Positions 51,501 to 58,498 of a stretch of DNA of 64,000 bases are shown one piece after another. Source of the stretch: JAWPMT01 sp965229785. Its GTDB lineage: Bacteria; Bacteroidota; Bacteroidia; Cytophagales; Cyclobacteriaceae. Below the pieces are notes generated by a model. It saw nothing but the letters and a program-made list of their open reading frames with translations. It was not told the DNA's origin and did not search any database. The position numbers and the translations under genes are program-made. The stretch is taken from contig CBDDJS010000001.1 in NCBI GenBank assembly GCA_965229785.1, positions 6,076,001 through 6,140,000 on the forward strand, in the 5' to 3' direction. Each line of letters opens with the position of its first letter. The stretch's first letter is position 1.

Positions 51501-52717
51501 GCCGTGTTGGCATAATCCTGTGAACCGGGCCCATAAGCGACCAGATCGATGGTCCCATTCGTCTGTTGAAACCTGGCCCGATCACTTCCTATCACATGAA
51601 AATGATAGTTGGGATCATCCGTTCCTATCCCCACTTTACCATCACTTTTTGTGTAAAGTGCTAATTGACCTCCTGGCCGTAGTGAAATATCTTGTGTGCC
51701 ATATAGATAAGTATTGGTATTGGCATTGTGGATCGCCAGGGCGCCATTACTATTACCCAGCACCAGGTCATTGCCATTCCAAGAGCTGGGATTAGCACCA
51801 ACTTGCAGTTTATTCAACGGATCATCGGTGGCAATACCTACGTTTCCACCATTTTTGATGATCATTCGTTGCAGATAGTTTGCCGATGTGGGCCGGGTCA
51901 CGAATTTTATATCCCCTGAGCCAGTTAACCCACTCATGACCAGGGCGCTGGTATTGGTGGAAAATAAACCAGAAGAATTGGCAAATCCCTGTGATCCAGA
52001 GCCATACGCGACCAGGTCCATTATTCCGTTGCTTTGTTGAAATCTTGCTCGATCATTCCCTATCGCGTGGAAGTGATAAGAAGGGCTGGTAGTACCAATT
52101 CCCAACTTCCCATTGATGTTGACGATATCACTCGCAAAATCCCCCCAGATCAGCGGACTGGCAGTAGACGAATTGTCGATGTAGAGTAGGTTAGAGCCGG
52201 TTTCGTTGAAGCCTGCCTGGTTGCCAAGGAATACGTTACTCGATCCCGTAGCCAGGTACCCTGATCGAAATCCTAGGAATACGTTATTCGAACCCGTAGT
52301 TCCATTGTATCCGGCATCCATTCCGGCAAAAAGATTTCCATTCCCATCATTCTTGTATCCAGAAGCATATCCTATAAATGTATTATTAGAACCGTCGGCA
52401 GAATTTCCCGAATTAGACCCTAAAAATACGTTGTGACTTCCGTTGCCACTGTTATAGCCTGAACGCCATCCCCCAAAAAAGTTATAATTCCCGGAGTTAT
52501 ATAGACCACTGCCACCGCCTATGAATGTATTTCTAGTTGTCCCTGAACTATTTAATCCACCAGCGAACGCCCCGAAATATGAGTTATCAGTTCCTCCCGT
52601 CCCTGAATTGGAACCGTAATTGGTATTTTGCGCTTGAACAAAAATTGCACTCAGCAATAAAATGGTAAATGAAAATAGCCTGAAGAGATTTGAATTGATT
52701 CGACAAATCATAGTCAC
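48539..52717 (-). CDS. Giant secreted repeat adhesin / tail-fibre-like protein
   Basis: The 1392-residue protein has a signal peptide (about 1-30, ending VQAQ). A head region at 31-195 is made of YadA-like 15-25-residue repeats (NVFLGxxSGY, NTFIGYASGY, FAGMDAGYN). A long middle holds repeated blocks GIGTTSPSYHFH and LNKLQIGANPxSWNGNDLVL, including a clear internal duplication. The C-terminal module has PDYVFNKDYELRTLEEVE, NNHLPDVPSEKEVKENG and VLLRKIEELTLYIIDQN, ending in a Gln-rich coiled coil (about 1330-1392). Such C-termini are common in Bacteroidota fibre proteins and probably drive trimerisation. No classical S74 peptidase or T9SS domain is seen. It heads the toxin operon and lies 26 bases from the T9SS-protein gene. 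Possible alternative start: the ATG two codons later. Confidence 0.85.
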   Translation of the reverse strand: MTMICRINSNLFRLFSFTILLLSAIFVQAQNTNYGSNSGTGGTDNSYFGAFAGGLNSSGTTRNTFIGGGSGLYNSGNYNFFGGWRSGYNSGNGSHNVFLGSNSGNSADGSNNTFIGYASGYKNDGNGNLFAGMDAGYNGTTGSNNVFLGFRSGYLATGSSNVFLGNQAGFNETGSNLLYIDNSSTASPLIWGDFASDIVNINGKLGIGTTSPSYHFHAIGNDRARFQQSNGIMDLVAYGSGSQGFANSSGLFSTNTSALVMSGLTGSGDIKFVTRPTSANYLQRMIIKNGGNVGIATDDPLNKLQVGANPSSWNGNDLVLGNSNGALAIHNANTNTYLYGTQDISLRPGGQLALYTKSDGKVGIGTDDPNYHFHVIGSDRARFQQTNGTIDLVAYGPGSQDYANTAGLFTTGSSTLIMNGLTGSGDIQFVTRPSDYEQQMVIKSDGKVGIGTQNPTHGLDVNNTAVFRNSTYFRDNVAYAWESATDQYLHFKTTGGKGFVGMNSGNDLILQTNGGNIGIGTDNPLNKLQIGANPFSWNGNDLVLGNSNGALAIHNTSTNTYLYGTQDISIRPGTQLALYAQSNGNVGIGTDTPGEKLDIAGNIRASGTISASGYNPSDWNAAFGWGDHASEGYWKEGSNVSVQNITSNAQGTTTMGASSTAGFEFISTLPMFYFNKPLRVDGGLIGSHDEDLKLQTSGQTKITISNTNNEVTVDSNLILNGELTLNPTSGIPNDDNYEDLLVVNGDGEIATRTVSSIESPWLLQPLFDDVANLICDPDFFGNTVIEVFDLNGNIRIGDASYIDDDMDAGDDGAGHNIPDDWIKFTEEGYLGFKSADATRGMLLFDDDTQSQYLNLFHSGGTSSFSNGSNDYFLQSSGRDVAFGGSVTIPNLAADRLEANDNMVFNFDRLHDAGADHFQIERGGAGGLGLPVPLFRVEDTGNTSVLAGNFTISGGHAFLGASPVEDPSLTQVIVRDPAAGQLKFRNANSFTPWTNNSTYLSYTGKIGINTSSEPVTDLEVNGSGKFNSLEVVGKGNASQWNTAYTNRVNPGAGLTWNSSSKDLSVKVGSGISINASDELELDQSAISITGAQVTGLPWDTSGGSLTYNGPQLGIGDKALDEVLVISNGTIKTVSGSEFTSGGNTPWQIGTGRLDYAGTVDVDGALESTSFNTGAGTFSSVETSTLKISGLISGSTFDRVLMEDGSGNLGYKDLSSFNFSHWDKDASDNLKYEAGTITSTKGIYSEVNSSDLAFVVKSGTTTNFRVDGAGNIRARKLELDLQPSWPDYVFNKDYELRTLEEVETFVKANNHLPDVPSEKEVKENGIDVAEMESVLLRKIEELTLYIIDQNKTIKSQQEKLSEQSQELSAQQQELKQQKDDFAARLEALEQKIGQ
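50988..51181. repeat. Internal adhesin gene duplication, copy A2
   Basis: This segment encodes a block (DNPLNKLQIGANPFSWNGND) nearly the same as that at 51660-51855, at roughly three-quarters DNA identity by eye. It is part of the adhesin gene and can support length variation by recombination. Confidence 0.75.
51660..51855. repeat. Internal adhesin gene duplication, copy A1
   Basis: Encodes DDPLNKLQVGANPSSWNGND and following residues, the partner of copy A2. Flanking blocks (around 51410-51640 and 51880-52110, encoding YHFH-DRARFQQ) are also duplicated. Confidence 0.75.
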
Positions 52718-52823
52718 ATGGTTAGGTTTAAAAAGTTGTTCAACTCCTTTAGGCTTTAGTCACACCGGCGAGGAGTAAAAAGTCACGGCATCAAAGGAAA
52801 AAAGGAAAGGCTATTTTTGACAA

Positions 52824-52839
52824 TACCCCAAATCGGGTA
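52824..52839. promoter_or_regulatory. Dyad TACCC-N6-GGGTA, site 1
   Basis: TACCCcaaatcGGGTA lies 107 bases upstream of the adhesin start codon. A second identical-arm dyad begins 33 bases away, about three helical turns, so both would face the same side of the DNA. This suggests two binding sites for a dimeric activator or repressor of the toxin operon. Confidence 0.5.
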
Positions 52840-52856
52840 ATTTCTGTCGCCAGGAG

Positions 52857-52872
52857 TACCCAGAAACGGGTA
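52857..52872. promoter_or_regulatory. Dyad TACCC-N6-GGGTA, site 2
   Basis: TACCCagaaacGGGTA has the same arms and spacing as site 1. Position and helical phasing relative to site 1 support a regulatory array for the operon reading from 52717 down. Confidence 0.5.
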
Positions 52873-52896
52873 GGGTTTTAGTTGAATGGGCTGAAA

Positions 52897-52922
52897 CAAA
52901 AAAACCCGCCAAAGCGGGTTTT
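52897..52922 (-). terminator. Intrinsic terminator of the 52946-53893 gene
   Basis: AAAACCCGC pairs with GCGGGTTTT across CAAA; on the minus strand it is followed by a T-run (52904-52897). It lies just after the stop codon of the lipoprotein gene and insulates the adhesin promoter region. Confidence 0.9.
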
Positions 52923-52945
52923 AATATCAAAAAAGAACTTAATTC

Positions 52946-53893
52946 TTATTGTGCAGCCTGATCCAAAATCAGCTCAATCTCGATTCCATCACCTGCACCG
53001 TCGGTACCAGTTATAGAGATTACTCTGATCAATCCAGAAATAGCAGTTTCATCAGTCGTTCCGAAGGCAATGACATCACCTGCGGCCAGGTTAGTAACTT
53101 CATTACTATCACCAAAAGTAACACCTTCAAGTGCAGATGTAACATCGGCAACAGATTCGATTGCCATATAATCTTCTTCTGAGATAGTTAAAGCAACAAG
53201 ATTTGTGGTGTGTCTTGTTCCCCAAGAACTGATATCAACGATGTTTGTAGGGTACTCATCTGGAGAAACTAGAGTTGCATCATTATTTAAGCCGTAGTAA
53301 TAACCTAAATCGATGTTCTCTGATACAGGATCAGCAGTGCCGATAACATCTGCCTGACTGTAAAGTTGATCCAAACGGATAGAATAAAACGTCATAGAAG
53401 AATTATCTCCTAATGGAGCTGCAAGCATTCTTGCAGTGTAGACAGTGGCCTCAGGAGAAGGAACAGGATCAATAGTATAAGAGAAAGTGGTCTCACCAGT
53501 CTGGTTCAAATCGTCAACTACAGTAAAAGTCCACTCGATAGTCGTTCCAACTGCTTCTTCAGGAGTCTCAATGTCAGTGATATTGAAAGAAGCGGTAGTT
53601 GCACCAGCGTCCAATTGAAGCTGAGTTCTGGTAAATTCTTGTGCAGTACCTCCGTTAGCAGAAGCTCTTACTACGTTGAATCCCCCAGGAGTAGTCGCAG
53701 ATACGCTCACAACAATTTCATTTCCAGTGATTACGTTGCCACCATCAGCCAGCGCTGTGCCATCTTCCAAAGCAGCGGTAACACTAATAGAAGGTGCAGC
53801 CGCAGTTGGCTCATCTTCCTCCGAACAACTGTATAGGAAGGCAATAGCTCCTACAGCCGTGAGCATCATAAAGTTTTTGAATAGTTTTTTCAT
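52946..53893 (-). CDS. Secreted lipoprotein with Ig-like fold, unknown function
   Basis: The 315-residue protein has the signal MKKLFKNFMMLTAVGAIAFL followed by the lipobox YSC-SEEDEPT; the acidic SEEDEP after Cys resembles lipoprotein export signals seen in Bacteroidota that favour the cell surface. The mature protein is acidic and Thr/Ala-rich, with an Ig-like beta-sandwich appearance (TTIEWTFTVVDDLNQTG) and a C-terminal EIELILDQAAQ block. No catalytic motif is seen. It has its own terminator and is a single-gene unit upstream of the toxin operon promoter. Role in adhesion or sensing is possible but unsupported. Confidence 0.8.
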   Translation of the reverse strand: MKKLFKNFMMLTAVGAIAFLYSCSEEDEPTAAAPSISVTAALEDGTALADGGNVITGNEIVVSVSATTPGGFNVVRASANGGTAQEFTRTQLQLDAGATTASFNITDIETPEEAVGTTIEWTFTVVDDLNQTGETTFSYTIDPVPSPEATVYTARMLAAPLGDNSSMTFYSIRLDQLYSQADVIGTADPVSENIDLGYYYGLNNDATLVSPDEYPTNIVDISSWGTRHTTNLVALTISEEDYMAIESVADVTSALEGVTFGDSNEVTNLAAGDVIAFGTTDETAISGLIRVISITGTDGAGDGIEIELILDQAAQ

Positions 53894-54013
53894 AATTACG
53901 ATAAAGTTTAGAAAATTAATTGATTGAGCTATTTATAGATTTAATCAATTCGCAAGAATTGGGCCCGATCTCAAAGGCCTTGCGGAATGAACAAAAACAA
54001 TTTAAAATCCAGT

Positions 54014-54322
54014 TCATGCTAATTTCGATTCTAAGTTTTTGATCATTTCACGTTTGGTCAGAAGTCCTGCCTTTCTCCAGGCGGGAGCTCCGTTTTTAAA
54101 TAAGATCAACGTAGGAATGCTGCGAATATTGAATTGCGACGCAAGAGCATTGTTTTTGTCCACATTGATTTTGATCACCTTTATTTTCCCGGAAAGTGAC
54201 TTGGCCACATCCTGTACAATAGGGCTAAGGGTTCGGCACGGACCACACCAATCGGCATAGAAATCCACTAATACAGGAATTTCTGATTTCTTAATCAGTT
54301 GATTGAATGGCGGTCTCTTCAT
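54014..54322 (-). CDS. Thioredoxin
   Basis: The 102-residue protein has the thioredoxin active site FYADWCGPCRTL and the cis-Pro block RSIPTLILFKNG. It is full length for a cytosolic thioredoxin and has no signal peptide. It reduces disulfides using thioredoxin reductase, which is not in the window. Several thioredoxins are usual in this phylum, so I do not assign a gene symbol. It is monocistronic. Confidence 0.92.
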   Translation of the reverse strand: MKRPPFNQLIKKSEIPVLVDFYADWCGPCRTLSPIVQDVAKSLSGKIKVIKINVDKNNALASQFNIRSIPTLILFKNGAPAWRKAGLLTKREMIKNLESKLA

Positions 54323-54715
54323 ATTTAGCTGATTACGTACCGTTTAACGGCGTTGTAAAAATAGCTTCTGTTCTGGGAAAATGGTGTCCAGGAAAGAAAA
54401 GTTCTCCCTTTTCTATTTTCGATGCAAAGATTAAAGAGCCTAAAGCAATTCACAAGCAATACACCGTATTATTCGATGATCGGAAACGCAATGGCGTTAA
54501 AAAGCCCGATAATCGTGACCAACTTCCTCGCCCGTGAAACGAATTCGAACCATTAAGGTTTTGTTCTGGCATTGAATCGATGGTATAATTTCCTTATTTT
54601 ACACCCTAATCGGATTTTCCCTCTATATTTATAGATAGATGCGTTGCCGAATTAGAAAAAATTATAACATTTTTGTGACAAAAGTCCCTAACCGGAAAAT
54701 CTAAAATACACTGCT
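54323..54715. other. Intergenic region upstream of zinc-ribbon membrane protein
   Basis: No gene is supported in these ~390 bases. A short plus-strand frame (54307-54537) overlaps the thioredoxin start and has no domain. The last 120 bases are very AT-rich and presumably contain the promoter of the gene at 54716. Confidence 0.4.
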
Positions 54716-55450
54716 ATGACTCAGCCTATCTCGTCTGAATTGCTAAACGCGCTAAACCTGTATGGCAGGTATTTAGCCTACGTTGTTGCAGGTGCTGGAG
54801 TACTGATCCTTTTAGGTCACCTCATCAAGTTGATGACGACCAAAGATTACAAGTCAAGATATGATTATATCAATATGCACGAGATCAACCTCATGTGGTA
54901 TGGTCTGCTATTGATCATTATTGGATTGGCGCTGTTTGGTAATACCATTGCCGGAACAACTACATGGCTATGGCTCTCTATCCGATTGTTTGTAAGCATT
55001 ATGCTGGCGATGATCGTTGGAGTGGTCGTTCAGAATGTCTTGAAATTCTACTACCCCTTTTACATCGAGAAACGCCTGAAGCGTTTACGTTATACCCCCC
55101 GAACTTCTCCTGATGGCAGAAAAATGAAACTGTTGAGTGAGGAAGAAGAGGATGTTTACCTGGATGAAGGTATGCAGGCGGAGGAAGATGCCTTCTCCGT
55201 AGACTATGACGTATGGATCGACGAACAAAGCGGATATACGAAAATTGAAAAATATAACGGACGCCTTCACGCCCTGCAATGCCCTGATTGTAACTATCAG
55301 ACTTTGCGTGTAGATCGTGAAGAAGTGATCCAACCTGCGACCGATACGGAAGAAGGAGAATTGATGAAGTACTTTACTTGTGGTTACTGCGGCTACAAAG
55401 AAAGGAAATCCTTTACGATCGCGAGGCAGCGTGAAGACGCTACGGCTTAA
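54716..55450 (+). CDS. Membrane protein with C-terminal zinc ribbon
   Basis: The 244-residue protein has three membrane segments in the first 110 residues (YLAYVVAGAGVLILLGHL, MWYGLLLIIIGLALFG, LSIRLFVSIMLAMIVGVVV), then a charged acidic linker with EEEEDVYLDEGMQ. A cytosolic zinc-ribbon-like end follows: CPDCNYQTL and, about 35 residues later, CGYCGYKER. The four Cys could bind one zinc. No family with known function is recognised; similar pairs of membrane helices and rubredoxin-like knuckles occur in envelope quality-control proteins. It is monocistronic with a strong terminator. Confidence 0.75.
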   Translation: MTQPISSELLNALNLYGRYLAYVVAGAGVLILLGHLIKLMTTKDYKSRYDYINMHEINLMWYGLLLIIIGLALFGNTIAGTTTWLWLSIRLFVSIMLAMIVGVVVQNVLKFYYPFYIEKRLKRLRYTPRTSPDGRKMKLLSEEEEDVYLDEGMQAEEDAFSVDYDVWIDEQSGYTKIEKYNGRLHALQCPDCNYQTLRVDREEVIQPATDTEEGELMKYFTCGYCGYKERKSFTIARQREDATA

Positions 55451-55470
55451 TAAACCTGACCTATACCATG

Positions 55471-55495
55471 AACCCCGCCTCGGCGGGGTTTTTTT
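55471..55495 (+). terminator. Intrinsic terminator
   Basis: AACCCCGC pairs with GCGGGGTT across a 4-base loop and is followed by seven T residues. It ends the zinc-ribbon membrane protein transcript. Confidence 0.92.
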
Positions 55496-55503
55496 ATGTC
55501 CGC

Positions 55504-55600
55504 TTCGACAAGCTCAGCATGACATATCAGAAAACCTTAACAGGATGCTCATGTCATCCTGAGGATTCGCTTTACGCGAATGGACTCGAAGGAGACATGA
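55504..55600. repeat. Intergenic repeat with TTCGACAAGCTCAGCATGACA edge
   Basis: The sequence runs from TTCGACAAGCTCAGCATGAC (55504 on) to TCATCCTGAGGATTCGC, an internal ATTCGC-tttac-GCGAAT hairpin, and ACTCGAAGGAGAC. The arms ATGACAT and ATGTCAT are inverted. From memory this resembles a dispersed intergenic element common in many bacterial genomes of this phylum. Only one copy is visible here. Confidence 0.6.
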
Positions 55601-55603
55601 AGA

Positions 55604-56377
55604 TTAAATACTCCCGGTCCTGCCTCCATCTATCCGAATACTGGTGCCATTGATGTAGGCGGCATGATCCGAACAAAGAAACAAGGCCATCGCTGCCATT
55701 TCATCGGGTTCGCCAAATCGTCCGGCAGGCACGGATTTTTCCATTTCCGAACGAACGTCTGATACGGGCCTTCCGGATTTTTGGGCATTACTATCAATGA
55801 TCTGTTGGAGTCTTCCGGTTTTGATGAAACCAGGAAGCAGGTTATTAACGGTCACTCCATCTGAGGCGACTTCCATGGACAAAGTTTTTGCCCAGGAGGC
55901 AACTGCTCCCCGGACGGTGTTGCTTACACCCAAACCAGGAATGGGCACCTTCACAGAGGTTGAGATGATATTTACGATCCTCCCAAACTTTCTTTCTCGC
56001 ATGCCTGGTAAGAGTGCAGTCACAAAAGTCTGACTGCAGCGCAATTGTTTGGTAAGGGCCATTTCAAAGTTTTGCCAGGATTCTTCTGAAACCAGACCTG
56101 GATTAGGGCCTCCCGTATTGTTAACGAGGATATCAATTGGTTTTCCAATTAGCTTTTTGGCACCTGCTTCTATCGAAGCCACGTCACCCTGATCTACAAC
56201 CAAGAGGTCATGCCCTTCATGAGGAAGAGCAGCGATAGCGGACACAAGTTTTTCTTTACTTCTACCTACCAATATCACCTTCGCTCCTTCTTCTGCAAAT
56301 CTGCTGGCGATGGCATGCCCGATTCCCTGGGTACTTCCAAAAACCAGGGCGGTTTTTCCATTTAGGTTCAATTCCAT
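55604..56377 (-). CDS. SDR-family oxidoreductase lacking the usual Tyr-Lys pair
   Basis: The 257-residue protein has the cofactor motif ALVFGSTQGIGHA, NNTGG, and C-terminal blocks PGFIKTGRL and SDHAAYINGTSIRIDGG typical of 3-oxoacyl-ACP reductase-like SDRs. Where active enzymes carry YxxxK after the catalytic Ser (ISTSVKVPIPG), this one reads LGVSNTVRGA, with Leu and Arg in place of Tyr and Lys. Similar 'BKR-like' proteins lack the tetrad, and whether they are active is unclear. It is monocistronic and divergent from the kynurenine operon, with a long inverted repeat 39 bases upstream of its start. Confidence 0.85.
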   Translation of the reverse strand: MELNLNGKTALVFGSTQGIGHAIASRFAEEGAKVILVGRSKEKLVSAIAALPHEGHDLLVVDQGDVASIEAGAKKLIGKPIDILVNNTGGPNPGLVSEESWQNFEMALTKQLRCSQTFVTALLPGMRERKFGRIVNIISTSVKVPIPGLGVSNTVRGAVASWAKTLSMEVASDGVTVNNLLPGFIKTGRLQQIIDSNAQKSGRPVSDVRSEMEKSVPAGRFGEPDEMAAMALFLCSDHAAYINGTSIRIDGGRTGSI

Positions 56378-56415
56378 GTATTCGAAATTAAGCTCGGTTG
56401 AAGATAAAAAACGTC

Positions 56416-56469
56416 ATTCCCGAAAAATGTGTTTGACATTTATTTTCATAAGCACATTTTGTCGGGAAT
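56416..56469. promoter_or_regulatory. Long inverted repeat between SDR and kynurenine operon
   Basis: ATTCCCGAAAAATGTG (56416-56431) and CACATTTTGTCGGGAAT (56453-56469) are near-perfect inverted arms (one extra base) around a 21-base loop. A half-site TTCCCGAAAAA recurs at 56627-56637. It could be an operator for the divergent genes or the remains of a miniature inverted-repeat element. Confidence 0.55.
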
Positions 56470-56684
56470 CTATGAAGCGCGTTAAAAAGACCTTGAATAT
56501 TTCAAATGCTCTAAAATTTTATACTACAGTCTGCAAAGGGAGATAAGTAAGCGCGCTGATGGCGTTTTTATTTATGTGAAATTAGAATGCTTCTCTATTT
56601 AGTCGCATCGATTCAGAGATCTGTTTTTCCCGAAAAACCCTTATCTATGCACCTCAGGTTAACTTTTTATTAATTCTTAGAAAC

Positions 56685-57212
56685 ATGATCAGAAGGCCTT
56701 TCAATTTGCGTGAATGGATCGATACCAATCGGGATATCCTGAAACCCCCGGTTGGAAATAAAAACCTGTATCAGGATGCAGGAGACTATATCGTCATGAT
56801 TGTAGGCGGACCCAATGCTCGCAAGGACTACCACTACAATGAGACGGAAGAACTTTTTTACCAACTGGAAGGGGACATCAAAGTGATCATTCAGGAAGAT
56901 GGAAAGTCGGTGGAGATCCCTATTCGGGAAGGCGAAATGTTTTTGCTCCCTGCCAAAGTACCTCATTCACCGGTGCGGTCAGAAGGTTCCGTGGGGCTGG
57001 TCGTAGAAATGAAACGGAAAGGAGAGGAAAAGGACGGCTTGCAGTGGTATTGTGACAATTGCAACAACTTACTTCATGAGACTTATTTTCCTTTGATCAA
57101 TATTGAAAAAGATTTTTTACCCCGTTTTCGGGCGTTTTATGGCTCTGATGAGTTAAGAACTTGTAAGAACTGTGGAACACAAATGGAAGTGGATCCACGA
57201 TTTGTTGATTAA
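56685..57212 (+). CDS. 3-hydroxyanthranilate 3,4-dioxygenase
   Basis: The 175-residue cupin enzyme opens the ring of 3-hydroxyanthranilate to give 2-amino-3-carboxymuconate semialdehyde, which cyclises to quinolinate. Iron ligands are in DYHYNETEELFYQLEG (His and Glu) and PHSPVRSEGS (His). A C-terminal rubredoxin-like iron site CDNCNN and CKNCGT, common in bacterial enzymes of this family, is intact. It is the first gene of the kyn operon; kynU follows after 11 bases. Bacterial names such as nbaC or haaO are used for this gene, so I leave the symbol blank. Confidence 0.95.
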   Translation: MIRRPFNLREWIDTNRDILKPPVGNKNLYQDAGDYIVMIVGGPNARKDYHYNETEELFYQLEGDIKVIIQEDGKSVEIPIREGEMFLLPAKVPHSPVRSEGSVGLVVEMKRKGEEKDGLQWYCDNCNNLLHETYFPLINIEKDFLPRFRAFYGSDELRTCKNCGTQMEVDPRFVD

Positions 57213-57223
57213 CCCCATCGAAA

Positions 57224-58498
57224 TTGACGAAAGAACGCGAACGCCAGGCTGCCATTGCCAAAGACAAAGAAGACCCTTTAGCGAGGTTTAAGAGTGAATT
57301 TCACTGCCCCGTAAAAAATGGAAAGCCCGTGATCTACTTCTGTGGTAACTCACTGGGTCTCCAACCGAAGATTGCTGCCAAATTCCTGGAAAAGGAAATG
57401 AAGAAGTGGCGAGAATATGCCGTAGAAGGACATTTTGAGGGAGAGAATCCCTGGATGTATTATCACAAGTTGTCGAAAGATTCCCTTTCAAAATTGGTAG
57501 GAGCGAAAACTCATGAGGTGGTTTGTATGAACAACCTCACCACGAATTTGCATCTGATGCTGGCCTCCTTTTATCGTCCGAAAGGGAACCGAAAGAAATT
57601 GCTCATCGAGAAAGGCGCTTTCCCGTCTGATCATTTTGCTGCTACTACCTTTATGGAACTCATGGGAGTAGATCCCACAGAGGACCTGGTAGAATTGGTC
57701 ATTCCTGAAGATGGTTACGTTGATACGAAGACCATCACGGATCAAATCGCAGAAATCGGAGAGGAACTAACGCTAGCCTTGCTACCAGGCATTCAATACT
57801 ATACCGGACAGTTTTTTGACCTGGCATCCATATCAAAAGCTTGTCATGAAGTAGGTGCTTATGCTGGTTTTGATTTGGCGCATGCCATTGGTAACCTTCC
57901 TTTGTCTTTACATGAAGATCAAGCGGACTTTGCGGTATGGTGCAGTTATAAGTACCTGAATTCTGGTCCTGGCAATGTTTCGGGTGTGTTTGTGCATGAA
58001 AAACATAGCATGGACACTAGCTTCCCTCGCCTCGGCGGCTGGTGGGGGCAGGATGAAGCCATTCGGTTTAAGATGGAAAACGTCTTTCAGCCCATGGCTG
58101 GTGCGGATGGCTGGCAACTAAGCAACATGAATGTTTTGCCCACGGCGATCCATCACGCTTCACTTTCCCTATTTGATCAGACGGGAATTGAAAACCTTAG
58201 GGCCAAAAGCCTTGAGCTAACGAGTTTTTTGGAAGATTTACTTCGTCAATCGGAAACAATTAACCCTCAAGTGACCTTATTGACTCCTCCGAATAAAGAA
58301 GAACGTGGTTGCCAGATCTCCATTTTCCTGAAAAATCATGGAAAAGAAATATTTGATTATCTGATAGAACATGGTGTAGTTCTGGATTGGCGCGAGCCGA
58401 ACGTAATTCGGGCAGCCCCTGTTCCACTGTATAATAGCTTTCAGGAGGTGTACGAATTTGTGAACATCCTCGAAAACGCTTTTGAGAATAACGCATGA
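57224..58498 (+). CDS. kynU: Kynureninase
   Basis: The 424-residue PLP enzyme cleaves 3-hydroxykynurenine to 3-hydroxyanthranilate and alanine. Family blocks include YFCGNSLGLQPK, HFEGENPWMYYHK, DLAHAIGNLPL and WCSYKYLNSGPGNVSG (PLP Lys in YKYLN). A TTG start at 57224 is required: there is no ATG in frame between the preceding stop (57206-57208) and the conserved N-terminus. Its stop overlaps kmo by 4 bases. It supplies the substrate of the gene just upstream. Confidence 0.96.
   Translation: MTKERERQAAIAKDKEDPLARFKSEFHCPVKNGKPVIYFCGNSLGLQPKIAAKFLEKEMKKWREYAVEGHFEGENPWMYYHKLSKDSLSKLVGAKTHEVVCMNNLTTNLHLMLASFYRPKGNRKKLLIEKGAFPSDHFAATTFMELMGVDPTEDLVELVIPEDGYVDTKTITDQIAEIGEELTLALLPGIQYYTGQFFDLASISKACHEVGAYAGFDLAHAIGNLPLSLHEDQADFAVWCSYKYLNSGPGNVSGVFVHEKHSMDTSFPRLGGWWGQDEAIRFKMENVFQPMAGADGWQLSNMNVLPTAIHHASLSLFDQTGIENLRAKSLELTSFLEDLLRQSETINPQVTLLTPPNKEERGCQISIFLKNHGKEIFDYLIEHGVVLDWREPNVIRAAPVPLYNSFQEVYEFVNILENAFENNA

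Noticed and set aside
54307..54537. 76-residue plus-strand frame overlapping the thioredoxin start
   Set aside because: No recognisable domain and it overlaps a certain gene.
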